DNA from: Rhizomys pruinosus
Taxonomy: Eukaryota > Chordata > Mammalia > Rodentia > Spalacidae
Reading direction: 5' to 3'
NCBI GenBank assembly: GCA_009823505.1
Contig: VZQC01006589.1
Coordinates: 3,041,154 to 3,105,153 of the forward strand
Length of the DNA: 64,000 bases
The notes beneath the pieces were generated by a model that worked only from the letters and a program-made list of their open reading frames with translations, did no database searches and had not been told where the DNA came from. A program made the translations under genes and the position numbers. The stretch's first letter is position 1; every line of letters begins with the position of its first letter. Shown piece after piece: positions 1-10,160 of this stretch.

Positions 1-952
1 CCTTTTGATTTTAATACCCATCATTTAATTTACTACATGATTGTCTAGAGCCTTTCTTAATTCTTAACTCCATTACAATGGCTGGCATGCAGAACATGGT
101 TTTATTAGGTTGCTTTAATGATAAACATATAAAAAATGAAGTGTATACATCTCATATCTTAATTTTCCTTTTCATATAAGTAAACACATTATTACAGATA
201 AATGCTATCATTTATACTGGAAATGTGTACTCTGTAGCATTTCTGTTGGTTGAATGCTTCTCTGTTTAACTTTTGGTGTGAAACATTTCAGACATAAGAT
301 TGTAAAAATAATTCAGTGAATGCACACATCCTTCACTTAGATTAGCCAATTTTTAACATTTTGTTAATTTTCCCCATTCTCTTCATTTTTCTCCATATAT
401 TCTCTCCCCCTTGAAACATTTGGCAATTACTTATAAACATTGTTCTTATAAGAATTTGACAGTTGCTGACATAAATAAATTCTATAAATAAATCTTTAAG
501 AAAGAGATTTCCTCACAAAATTATTAACACTCAGTTTAATATTAGGATAACACAAAATACTCAATTTTCCCGAGTTTTTTAGAATAATGTCTTTCATTTT
601 TAAGACTGAGGCTTCATGTTAATTAAGCAGTAGTTTTTCTTGTCTTTGGAACTTAACATATATGACAAGATGCATGAAATGTGGTAGGGGGTGGATTATA
701 CATGGGTGCAGATGGGGGAGGGGGTTTAAAGGTGATTAAAATGTTTTGTATAAAATCCATAAAATTTCAATAAAAATACACATTAAAAATAAAAATAAAA
801 CTTCTGTTTTATAAAACAAAAATAGAAAAAAAAGAAAATAAACTAGAGCGCTTGTCTTTCCTAGCTATCGCCAGAGTGCCACAGTGCACAGTGAGTCATA
901 AATTGTGTTCTCTAGATCTGTCCAGACGAAGGTTTCAAAATAATAACTGACA

Positions 953-1197
953 GGGCTGGAGAGATAGCCTAGCAGTTAAGAGCGCCGACCGCTCTTGCAG
1001 AGGACCCGGGTTCGATCCCCAGCACCCACATGGCGGCCGAGAGCCGTCTGAAACTCCAATTCCAGGAGAACTCCAGTTCCAGGGGAATCCGAGACCCTCT
1101 TCTGACCTCCGCGGCATTGCACGACACGGGTGCACAGACCTGCATGCAGACAGTACATTGATACACATACCGAAATAAAAAATAAAAAAAAAAAATT
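953..1197 (+). repeat. B2 SINE, full length, with target-site duplication
   Basis: Begins 'gggctggagagatagcct' with the tRNA-like A and B boxes ('ggttcgatcc'), followed by the B2 body and an A-rich tail. It is flanked by a perfect 16-bp duplication (AAAATAATAACTGACA at 937-952 and 1198-1213). The body carries an extra copy of the 'ctccagttccagg' segment. The small open frames across it are SINE translations, not genes. Confidence 0.95.
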
Positions 1198-1652
1198 AAA
1201 ATAATAACTGACAAAGGAGCAGTTAGACCAGAAGACCATTTTCATACCTTCTTTAAGTTCCTAAGACTAGTATTATAAACAATATACTGAGAAAGCCTTA
1301 TAGTTTCCCCTTTCCACTAAATGAAGATGGAAGATGTCTCTCTTACCCTTAATTAATAGTTTAACATTTTGAACAGCATACACAGTCTCAGTTCTCGCAC
1401 TTAGTGTTTTCATCTGAGAAAGTTTCCTAGGAAGATTTTAGCTTTGTGTCTCAGCATTTGTAAGTTTTTAATTGTCTCCTCCAGAGCTCAGCCGAGCTCT
1501 GCCACCCCAGTGCAATGCGTGTGTTTCTGTCATGCTTGTCATGCTGCAGTGTGTAGGCAGTCTGCACGTTGGCACACTGGGACCAGCTCCTTTCCTGTAA
1601 GCCAGTCTCGAGAGCTGCATCTTTGTCTCCCCTTGAGTGAGGTTGTGCTCCT

Positions 1653-1698
1653 GGGGGTGGGTGGGGTGGGAGTGGGAGTGGGAGTGGGAGGGAGGGGT
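1653..1698 (+). repeat. G-rich simple repeat (GGGAGT/GGGTG)
   Basis: Runs of GGG separated by one to three bases, including four consecutive GGGAGT-like units. The + strand could form a G-quadruplex; in the GOLGA4 pre-mRNA it would lie about 300 nt upstream of the last acceptor. Functional relevance is unknown. Confidence 0.8.
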
Positions 1699-2001
1699 CT
1701 CTTTATGATCTGGCAGCACTAGGCAGGTGGTGAAAGGTCTCAGCTCCAATTCCATAGCAGAATGCAGCTTTCCAGGATGGCTGTCAGCCAGTTTGAATCA
1801 TTGAAAGAACAGTAGTGGATGGTAGTTTCTCCAAGATTGCATTAGGAATGACTATCTAGAATGTTTACACCTTTCCTGCTGTCCCCAAACTATAGAGACT
1901 GTAATATTACTTTAACTCGAAAAAACAAATCTCATAAAAGCTGAACATAAAAGGTGCATTTGTTGCCTTTCTTAACCCTGATTTCTGTTTTTGTTTTCCA
2001 G

Positions 2002-2025
2002 TCATGGCTCCGAACTTCATCTTGA
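2002..2025 (+). CDS. GOLGA4: Golgin subfamily A member 4 (golgin-245/p230), terminal coding exon
   Basis: After a polypyrimidine tract and AG acceptor at 2000-2001, the phase-0 frame reads S-W-L-R-T-S-S-stop (TGA at 2023-2025). From family knowledge, golgin-245 transcripts are alternatively spliced at the 3' end, and one C-terminus ends in this SWLRTSS-type tail after the GRIP domain. The protein is a long coiled-coil tether on the trans-Golgi network; its GRIP domain binds Arl1 and the coiled coil captures incoming endosome-derived carriers. Only the tail lies in this window; the GRIP domain must be upstream. Support also comes from the AATAAA 630 bp downstream and from ITGA9 exon 1 lying 48 kb further on in the same orientation, as in human 3p22. 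The peptide is short, so the call rests on the combined match of tail, splice site, poly(A) signal and synteny. Confidence 0.78.
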   Translation, partial: SWLRTSS

Positions 2026-2680
2026 AGCAGTGTGGAGAGTGAGGCCGGGAAGCTGCTTAGAAAACTGTCCGCATTGCCTTCCGTGAGAACGAAGCCCTCC
2101 TGGGGACCAGTGAAGACTAAGAAAAGTCTTACACTGGCCATAGATGCACTGTAGACTGCTTTTGAAGTAGATTTTATCGGTGGAGAAATGGTGATAGGTT
2201 TTTCTTTTCTTTTTCTTTCCGTTTTCTCTGGGAAGTCTTATGTTGTTTAAAAGATACTTTGAATAACCTGACCTGATTTATGAGTTCATTTACTGTTCCT
2301 TTATTCTCTTTGTCCCTCTTTTTAAAGAATAATTCTTCTTATTTATTTTAAGAATGATTTATTTTTTTCTTTTTTAAAGACTTGTGCAATACATTTTGAG
2401 GTGAAACAGTGGATTTTTTCAGATAAATTAGAGAATTTAATTGACTATTACCCAGATTGATTTTTTGAGTGTTTGCTGAAGCCTAATTCTTTCAGCTATC
2501 AGTCCCAAATGCCAGCACCTCATTGCTTATCCAGCTTTTGTACTTATATTTTTCAGAGGAAAATATACTAGTGTAAATTGTAAATAGTCAACACATAACT
2601 GTGTTGTATGCAGACCTGTGACTGTTGGTCATGCTGTCTCAGAGGATCAGATAAATAAAGTTTATTTCCTATAGCATTCT
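2026..2680 (+). other. GOLGA4: GOLGA4 3' untranslated region (inferred)
   Basis: Non-coding, AT-rich sequence between the TGA at 2023-2025 and the polyadenylation signal. It contains U-rich stretches (2195-2220, 2330-2370) of the kind bound by AU-rich-element proteins. No repeats were recognised. The end is placed about 20 bp past AATAAA and is approximate. Confidence 0.65.
2654..2659 (+). terminator. GOLGA4: AATAAA polyadenylation signal of GOLGA4
   Basis: Canonical AATAAA within 'gataaataaagtttat', followed 15-45 bp downstream by U/GU-rich sequence ('cattgtgcttgtc') as expected of a cleavage site. It is the natural end of the last exon starting at 2002. Confidence 0.75.
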
Positions 2681-2820
2681 CTCATTGTGCTTGTCTTAGG
2701 GTAAAACCTGCTTCGGGATGGTTCAGCATCCATGCTTCACTTCGGGGATATAGTGAGGAGCTTTCGGGAGAGCTAAATGCTGAGTACTTGAAAAGAGTTT
2801 GTATGTGTGTTCAGAATGAA

Positions 2821-5800
2821 AATGAGCAAGTCGGGACCATGCAGACGCCAGTGGGTGTTGCAGACGTGCCGCTTCTCTTGGAGGACCGAGTCAGGGCCAC
2901 GCTGACACCAGTGGGTGTTGTAGACGTGCCGCTTCTCTTGGAGGACCGAGTCAGGGCCACGCTGACACCAGTGGGTGTTGTAGACATGCCGCTTCTCTTG
3001 GAGGACCGAGTCAGGGCCACGCAGACACCAGTGGGTGTTGTAGACGTGCCGCTTCTCTTGGAGGACCGAGTCAGGGCCACGCTGACACCAGTGGGTGTTG
3101 TAGACATGCCGCTTCTCTTGGAGGACCGAGTCAGGGCCACGCAGACACCAGTGGGTGTTGTAGACATGCCGCTTCTCTTGGAGGACCGAGTCAGGACCAC
3201 GCAGACACCAGTGGGTGTTGTAGACATGCCGCTTCTCTTGGAGGACCGAGTCAGGACCACGCAGACACCAGTGGGTGTTGTAGACATGCCGCTTCTCTTG
3301 GAGGACCGAGTCAGGACCACGCAGACACCAGTGGGTGTTGTAGACATGCCGCTTCTCTTGGAGGACCGAGTCAGGACCACGCAGACACCAGTGGGTGTTG
3401 TAGACATGCCGCTTCTCTTGGAGGACCGAGTCAGGACCACGCAGACACCAGTGGGTGTTGTAGACATGCCGCTTCTCTTGGAGGACCGAGTCAGGACCAC
3501 GCAGACACCAGTGGGTGTTGTAGACATGCCGCTTCTCTTGGAGGACCGAGTCAGGACCACGCAGACACCAGTGGGTGTTGTAGACATGCCGCTTCTCTTG
3601 GAGGACCGAGTCAGGACCACGCAGACACCAGTGGGTGTTGTAGACATGCCGCTTCTCTTGGAGGACCGAGTCAGGACCACGCAGACACCAGTGGGTGTTG
3701 TAGACATGCCGCTTCTCTTGGAGGACCGAGTCAGGACCACGCAGACACCAGTGGGTGTTGTAGACATGCCGCTTCTCTTGGAGGACCGAGTCAGGACCAC
3801 GCAGACACCAGTGGGTGTTGTAGACATGCCGCTTCTCTTGGAGGACCGAGTCAGGACCACGCAGACACCAGTGGGTGTTGTAGACATGCCGCTTCTCTTG
3901 GAGGACCGAGTCAGGACCACGCAGACACCAGTGGGTGTTGTAGACATGCCGCTTCTCTTGGAGGACCGAGTCAGGACCACGCAGACACCAGTGGGTGTTG
4001 TAGACATGCCGCTTCTCTTGGAGGACCGAGTCAGGACCACGCAGACACCAGTGGGTGTTGTAGACATGCCGCTTCTCTTGGAGGACCGAGTCAGGACCAC
4101 GCAGACACCAGTGGGTGTTGTAGACATGCCGCTTCTCTTGGAGGACCGAGTCAGGACCACGCAGACACCAGTGGGTGTTGTAGACATGCCGCTTCTCTTG
4201 GAGGACCGAGTCAGGACCACGCAGACACCAGTGGGTGTTGTAGACATGCCGCTTCTCTTGGAGGACCGAGTCAGGACCACGCAGACACCAGTGGGTGTTG
4301 TAGACATGCCGCTTCTCTTGGAGGACCGAGTCAGGACCACGCAGACACCAGTGGGTGTTGTAGACATGCCGCTTCTCTTGGAGGACCGAGTCAGGACCAC
4401 GCAGACACCAGTGGGTGTTGTAGACATGCCGCTTCTCTTGGAGGACCGAGTCAGGACCACGCAGACACCAGTGGGTGTTGTAGACATGCCGCTTCTCTTG
4501 GAGGACCGAGTCAGGACCACGCAGACACCAGTGGGTGTTGTAGACATGCCGCTTCTCTTGGAGGACCGAGTCAGGACCACGCAGACACCAGTGGGTGTTG
4601 TAGACATGCCGCTTCTCTTGGAGGACCGAGTCAGGACCACGCAGACACCAGTGGGTGTTGTAGACATGCCGCTTCTCTTGGAGGACCGAGTCAGGACCAC
4701 GCAGACACCAGTGGGTGTTGTAGACATGCCGCTTCTCTTGGAGGACCGAGTCAGGACCACGCAGACACCAGTGGGTGTTGTAGACATGCCGCTTCTCTTG
4801 GAGGACCGAGTCAGGACCACGCAGACACCAGTGGGTGTTGTAGACATGCCGCTTCTCTTGGAGGACCGAGTCAGGACCACGCAGACACCAGTGGGTGTTG
4901 TAGACATGCCGCTTCTCTTGGAGGACCGAGTCAGGACCACGCAGACACCAGTGGGTGTTGTAGACATGCCGCTTCTCTTGGAGGACCGAGTCAGGACCAC
5001 GCAGACACCAGTGGGTGTTGTAGACATGCCGCTTCTCTTGGAGGACCGAGTCAGGACCACGCAGACACCAGTGGGTGTTGTAGACATGCCGCTTCTCTTG
5101 GAGGACCGAGTCAGGACCACGCAGACACCAGTGGGTGTTGTAGACATGCCGCTTCTCTTGGAGGACCGAGTCAGGACCACGCAGACACCAGTGGGTGTTG
5201 TAGACATGCCGCTTCTCTTGGAGGACCGAGTCAGGACCACGCAGACACCAGTGGGTGTTGTAGACATGCCGCTTCTCTTGGAGGACCGAGTCAGGACCAC
5301 GCAGACACCAGTGGGTGTTGTAGACATGCCGCTTCTCTTGGAGGACCGAGTCAGGACCACGCAGACACCAGTGGGTGTTGTAGACATGCCGCTTCTCTTG
5401 GAGGACCGAGTCAGGACCACGCAGACACCAGTGGGTGTTGTAGACATGCCGCTTCTCTTGGAGGACCGAGTCAGGACCACGCAGACACCAGTGGGTGTTG
5501 TAGACATGCCGCTTCTCTTGGAGGACCGAGTCAGGACCACGCAGACACCAGTGGGTGTTGTAGACATGCCGCTTCTCTTGGAGGACCGAGTCAGGACCAC
5601 GCAGACACCAGTGGGTGTTGTAGACATGCCGCTTCTCTTGGAGGACCGAGTCAGGACCACGCTGACACCAGTGGGTGTTGTAGACCTGCTCCTTCTCTTG
5701 GAGGACCGAGTCAGGACCACGCAGACACCAGTGGGTGTTGTAGACATGCCGCTTCTCTTGGAGGACTGAGTCAGGACCACGCAGACACCAGTGGGTGTTG

Positions 5801-5823
5801 TAGACCTGCTGCTTCTCTTGGAG
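2821..5823 (+). repeat. 60-bp minisatellite, 50 tandem units
   Basis: Head-to-tail 60-bp units with no length variation across 3 kb. The 41 units from 3181 to 5640 are identical to each other. The first six units and the last three carry substitutions (for example ggGCCacg instead of ggACCacg, gacGtgcc, ctgctCC), so variants sit at the ends. Because 60 is divisible by 3 and the unit lacks stops in one frame on each strand, long artificial reading frames of about 990 codons appear on both strands (2788-5769 on +, 2811-5780 on -). The + frame begins at a TTG, with the first ATG at 2803. I see no sign that either is a gene. Confidence 0.98.
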
Positions 5824-6290
5824 ATCAGACTAAATTCTTAAATTTAGCAAGAGAAATTTCTGGATGCCTAAGGCATGGGAACTGCTCAGGGGTCTTCATG
5901 GCCCCTCGTATTCAATATTCTGACTATAGGTATTATCCAACCTCTGCTTCAAGATGGAGCCCAATTATCCAGCTGTCTGTACTAGCTTGAGCGGGATGTC
6001 TTGCACCAAGTTTCTGTGGGTGGGGAGATCGCAAAGGAGGCCGCTGTACCAGCCAGCTCGTACATTATTCCTGAGAGAAAAGACAGCCTCCTCTTCCTCA
6101 TCCATAGTTTTTCTTTCTTTCTTTAGATTGCCAAAATTTGTCCCTTTGAAGGGTTTCTGACAGTGACATAACTTATACTTTTTATGCCTTTTTCTAGGAC
6201 AGAAATGTTGGCCTCCCGTGAAATCCATGTGCAACTTTTTATAATTTCTCCTTAACTGATTTATAGAAAGATCTAAGTCAAAAAGAGCAG
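5824..6290. other. Intergenic sequence, no gene recognised
   Basis: Unique-looking sequence immediately after the 60-bp array. Short open frames on both strands (for example 5965-6297 minus) have no recognisable domain and are judged to be chance. Confidence 0.6.
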
Positions 6291-6295
6291 GGATC

Positions 6296-6465
6296 AATAA
6301 ACTTTTCTTTAAAGGGCCAGATAGTAATTAAGCACATTTGGTTTCACAAGCTGTATGGTTGGTGTTACAACCTCTCATCTTTTTTTCATTATAATCAAAT
6401 CAGTCATAAGTAATGCTTAAATTAATGGCCACTGCATGTTCCAGTACAGCTTTATTTTAAAAGAA
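6296..6465 (+). mobile_element. Ancient hAT-Charlie relic, MER5A-like
   Basis: The segment 'aaagggccagatagtaatta' followed by 'gtttcacaagctgtatggtt' and ending in 'tccagtacagctttatttta' has the order and wording of the mammalian MER5A nonautonomous DNA transposon. It is diverged, so the family name is from memory. Confidence 0.6.
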
Positions 6466-6600
6466 GGTAGGAGGTGGGTTTGGCTTCTGAGGAAGCAGAC
6501 AAGCTGGACTTTAAGCATGGGGTCAAGACAGGAGGAGCAGTCAGTTATGTGGGAGTCGATTGTTTTTCCTCAGCTCAGCTGTGCAGCACTTTATTTTTCT

Positions 6601-6766
6601 TTGATTGATTGATTTTTATCTTGTGTGCAGGGCCCACAAAGAGCATTGGATCCTCTAGAACTGGAATTACATACAGGTGTTAGCTGCCATTGGATGCTGG
6701 GAACAGATGACCCAGGTCTGCGAGAGCAGTCAGTGCTCTTAACCACTAAGCCATCTCTCAAGCCCC
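6601..6766 (-). repeat. Diverged B2/B3-type SINE
   Basis: The reverse complement carries the B2 head 'ggcttgagagatggcttagt', the 'gagcactgactgctct' segment and the B-box region. It is more diverged than neighbouring copies and lacks a clean tail or duplication. Confidence 0.8.
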
Positions 6767-6810
6767 TTCAGCACCTCTTTTAAAAGAGTAAAGCAAACTC
6801 ATACTCTTTT

Positions 6811-7031
6811 TTTTCTTTTTTTAAAATTATTTTTACGTGTATTGCATGTACTGTCTGCATGTAGGTTGGCGCACCCGTGTCATGCAATGCCGTGGAGTTC
6901 AGAAGAGGGTGTTGGATTCCCCTGGAACTGGAGTTAAGACTCCTTACCCACCATGTGGGTGTGGGAAATCGAACCTGGGTCTTCTGCAAGAGCAGTCGGT
7001 GCTCTTAACCCCTGAGCCATCTCTCCAGCCC
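6811..7031 (-). repeat. B2 SINE with target-site duplication
   Basis: The reverse complement is a full B2 ('ggggctggagagatggctca' to 'tgtctgcatgtag' in window orientation) with a poly(T) tract on its left. The flank 'ctcatactctttt' (6798-6810) recurs with one change at 7032 onwards. It lacks the extra 'ctccagttcc' segment seen in some other copies. Confidence 0.92.
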
Positions 7032-7044
7032 CTCATATTCTTTT

Positions 7045-7230
7045 TTTAATTGAATTTTTGCAGTGTTCATACAATATAGTTTGATGGTATTTAATCCCCT
7101 CCCCATCTGTACTTCTCCCATTCCCCCTGCCCAATTTAATGTACTCTCATATATTACATGGCCTTGAGGTCTGATTTGTGTCCCCAAATGTCCTTCAGTG
7201 TGGGCCCACCCATTGAGCCCACCAAGAGTT
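7045..7230 (-). mobile_element. LINE-1 3'UTR-like fragment
   Basis: The 'ttgaatttttgcagtgttc' opening followed by a C-rich 'ccctccccatctgtacttct' block resembles the minus-strand 3' ends of LINE-1 copies elsewhere in the window (33609, 44391). It is short and diverged. Confidence 0.5.
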
Positions 7231-7261
7231 TTATAAGACAGACTCACCAGGAGTCCTTTAA

Positions 7262-7484
7262 GACAGACATTCTTGATGAAGAAAAATGGTGATGTCTCAC
7301 ATCTCTTACTCCAGTGAGAAGCAGTAGTGCTGTCTCACATCTCTTACTCCAGTGAGAAGCAGTAGTGCTGTCTCACATCTCTTACTCCAGTGAGAAGCAG
7401 CAGCGCTGTCTCTCTTCTCTCACTTCAGTGAGAAGCAGAAGCGCTGTCTCATGTCTCTCACTTCGGTGAGAAGCAGAAGCACTG
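7262..7484 (+). repeat. 38-bp minisatellite, about 5.5 units
   Basis: The unit 'gtctcacatctcttactcca' plus 'gtgagaagcagtagtgct' recurs with starts at 7294, 7332, 7370, 7408 and 7446, exactly 38 bp apart. Later units drift (tctcttct, atgtctct, agcagaag). No gene spans it. Confidence 0.93.
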
Positions 7485-8034
7485 CACTCAACGTTAGCAC
7501 CTTGGACCCAGGTGAGAACTTTTCTCAAAGATCCCCTAAGTTCTGATTGACAGTTGGAAGATGCCAGAGATTTCCCAGTAGTCACAGGACATCCTAACAT
7601 CATAGCTTCTTGCTGCCTGTGAATCGTGTCTTCCATTCCCTGATACCAGCTGACAAACACACATCTGTGTTGGCTGAGGGACTGCCGCAAGCCAGAGAAA
7701 AAGCTGCAGTCTCCATGTTCAATCCACGTGTGGGCTCTGAAGCAAGGCTGTCTCTGAGAAATGATGCCTACAGTACCCAAGAAAATTGTGCTGCCAGGAA
7801 ATCAGCATTTCACTTTGAAAGGTGTTAGATGCCACTCAGTTGTTAAATTAGCAAAATTTTTGGCAAAAGTTTCACTTGCATTTGCTATGATTTGTTAACA
7901 TTATCATTCTGGTTAGGTGCATATGAATTCTGATAGAGGACGACCTTTTATTGCCTATTGAAAATCTTGAATTTGGCATCACTAAATTAAAGGAATGGGA
8001 GTATTTTTATTTTCCTATGTGTATAAGCCTTTTG
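7485..8034. other. Intergenic sequence, nothing recognised
   Basis: Unique-looking DNA. Short frames (7382-7780 minus, 7610-7828 plus) show no domain and partly read the 38-bp repeat. Confidence 0.6.
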
Positions 8035-8200
8035 AAAGATTTATTGGGTGTGTGTGTGCGTTTATGATGATGTGTATGGAAGTCCGTACGGTATAAGTGT
8101 ATGAAGGTCAGAGGACCACTTTGTGGGGTGAACCTTGTCTGTCCACCCTCACACAGATTCCAGGGTTTGCACTCAGGTGGCCAAGCTTACATGCAAATGC
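8035..8200 (-). repeat. Diverged B3/B4-type SINE fragment
   Basis: The sequence from 'aaagatttattgggtgtgtg' through 'gaaggtcagaggaccacttt' to 'ggtttgcactcaggtggcca' follows the order of the 3' half of rodent B3/B4 SINEs in reverse orientation. Confidence 0.6.
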
Positions 8201-8220
8201 CTTTCGAAAACTTTAGACCA

Positions 8221-8328
8221 GGGCTGGAGAGATGGCTCAGCAGTTAAGAGGACTGGCTGCTCTTGTAGAGGACCTGGGTTCGATCCCTGCACTCCCATGG
8301 TGGCTAACAACTGTCTGTAACTCCAATT
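8221..8328 (+). repeat. B2 SINE, 5' fragment
   Basis: Starts 'gggctggagagatggctcag' and keeps the tRNA-like region up to 'ctgtctgtaactccaattta', then stops abruptly with no tail. Confidence 0.88.
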
Positions 8329-8383
8329 TAGAAATTTAGGGTCATGGTAGACTATATTTCTACATTTAAAAATTACAGCAGTT

Positions 8384-8485
8384 GGAAAAGCCAGCTGCAG
8401 TAATCCCAGCAACTCAGGAGGATGTGGCAGTTGGATTGTGAGTTCAAGGCCAACCATGGCAACTGAGCAAGGCCCTATCTCAGAA
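8384..8485 (+). repeat. Diverged B1-like SINE fragment
   Basis: The order 'gcagtaatcccagcaactca', 'gagttcaaggccaacc', 'gcaaggccctatctcag' matches the B1/proto-B1 layout. It is strongly diverged. Confidence 0.6.
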
Positions 8486-8489
8486 GAAA

Positions 8490-9130
8490 TTTGGATAGTA
8501 CACTGTTTTAAACAATCCTCTAGAATACCCTACCAGGAAGTTTCATTACTGTTTTATTACATTTATTCGTGTGACTAGTTTTCTAATAGGAGAGTAAACA
8601 GATGGACTCATAGGCTATGTGTGTGCACATGTGTATCTGTACACATCTGTAAGTCTGTACTGAGAGTCATTCAAACTTACTTGAAACCCTCTTTGCTGTG
8701 TGGCATTTTATTTTATGGCCATGCCACTGTGTAAGCCAGCTGTTGAGAACTTGGGTTAGACTTAGTGCTTGCAGGAAGTACCTCGTGATGACCTTTCTCT
8801 CCATAGAATGAAAACACATGAATAAACAATCCCAGACCGGCCTGGCCCCATCAGCACCCTTTGCTGCCAAACACATGGATGCATTTCAAATCCCTTTGTG
8901 CCCAGCTTGTCTGGCACCATGTCCCTAGCATTCCAAAGTCATGATGGATGTGTGAATTGAGTCAGTACCCTCTCAGAGCATCGCCTTCCAGCACTAGGCT
9001 TCACCCGAATTCAGAGGGCCAAACAGAAAGCATAACCTTGGGAAACCTGAGTAGCGGACAAAACACACCTACAGAGTTGCCTTGTCTTTGTTTTTTAGTT
9101 TGACTCTGGTGCTTATTAGTATAAAATTCT
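8490..9130. other. Intergenic sequence, nothing recognised
   Basis: Apparently unique DNA without a convincing reading frame, RNA gene or repeat. Confidence 0.6.
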
Positions 9131-9135
9131 TTATC

Positions 9136-9330
9136 CTGAGAGATGGCTCAGTGGGTAAGAGAACTGGCTGCTCATGCCGAGGACCTAGGTTCTGTTCCCG
9201 ACACCCACATGGAGGCTAACAACTATTCATAACTCTAGTTCCAGGGGATCTGAAACTCTGTTCTGCCCTCCTTGGGCATTGCATGACACAGGTGCACTTA
9301 CATACACATTAAAAAAAATTTAAAAATGTA
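9136..9330 (+). repeat. B2 SINE, diverged
   Basis: 'gagagatggctcagtgggta' head, a B-box-like region, then 'acacccacatggaggctaac' and the 'gcattgcatgacacaggtgc' 3' body with an A-rich tail. Confidence 0.85.
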
Positions 9331-9428
9331 CAAAAATAGAATTTTTTTTATCCTTTTAGAGTTTGCTTGGCTTATTATAATCTGTAGGGCTTTTGTCAAG
9401 TTTGACAAGTTTTCAGCTATGATGACTT

Positions 9429-9545
9429 TATTTTTTTTTTTTTTTTTTTTTGAGACAGGGTCTCCCTGAGCCCCAGTCGGTAATTCACAGAGCACAACCA
9501 CCTCCCATAGGTGATAATAGCGAGCCCATGCCGTGAGCACAGTCT
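9429..9545 (-). repeat. B1 SINE, partial
   Basis: A poly(T) tract followed by 'gagacagggtctccctgagc', the reverse complement of the B1 3' end. The 5' half is degenerate. Confidence 0.75.
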
Positions 9546-10160
9546 ATCCTAAATACTCAACTAAAACCCAGCGGTGCATGTTCCAGCTCCTCAAAGCTTC
9601 ACAGCCAGTGTTGCAACTGGAATCTTTTGCCAGTGTGGACTCTGAAAAATGAAATGCACACAGAGTATTCCATTGCTCAAGCTGAATGCAAAGTGTAAAG
9701 TAGCTTGAGCCTCTTCGAAGTGGAGCTCATTTGTTGGAGCTTCGTGCTGCCTGGGTCCAGCAGAATGGAGGTAAACAGCCAGCTGGCCAGGGCCACCAAG
9801 CTCCACAGGCGAGGATTTGGAACATCCCCAAGGTCTTCTGGCCACTGCTCAGTTCTTACTGAACTAATCTCGAATAGATCCCACTCAGGACTTGGGACAT
9901 CTGTACCACATCCAGCTGCAGGCACCAATGACTGATGAAGTCACCGAATGGTTGGAGAATGAACTAAAGGTGGGAGGGGGGCATTGTCTTTCCCCTTGGA
10001 GAACATATCAACTCCCCTTTTCTCTCTTTCCCTAGTTTTGGGTTGGGAAATGATTGCTGAGAAGCAAGTGCTGAAGCCAGCCTCACTTCCCTCTGCTGAC
10101 TCCCAGCACTCACTGGGCCTCATGCTTGGACCCACGACCCCAGGCTCCACCGTAGGGAAG
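9546..10160. other. Intergenic sequence, nothing recognised
   Basis: Unique-looking DNA. Overlapping short frames on both strands have no recognisable protein similarity. Confidence 0.6.

Larger units (their letters stand above)
1..2001 (+). other. GOLGA4: Last intron of GOLGA4 (3' part)
   Basis: AT-rich non-coding sequence ending in a pyrimidine-rich tract and an AG acceptor at 2000-2001. No further GOLGA4 exon was recognised here; in particular nothing resembling the GRIP-domain coding exon is visible. It contains a young B2 SINE (953-1197) and a G-rich simple repeat (1653-1698). The intron assignment depends on the exon call at 2002-2025. Confidence 0.65.

Noticed and set aside
2788..5769. 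A 993-codon + strand reading frame and a matching 989-codon minus-strand frame
   Set aside because: Both are made of the 60-bp tandem repeat; the + frame starts at TTG, and both depend on the period being divisible by three. No independent coding evidence.
2821..5823. CRISPR-like array
   Set aside because: Units are contiguous without unique spacers, and the DNA is mammalian.
7382..7780. 132-codon minus-strand frame
   Set aside because: Partly reads the 38-bp minisatellite, has no recognisable domain and no splice or promoter context.
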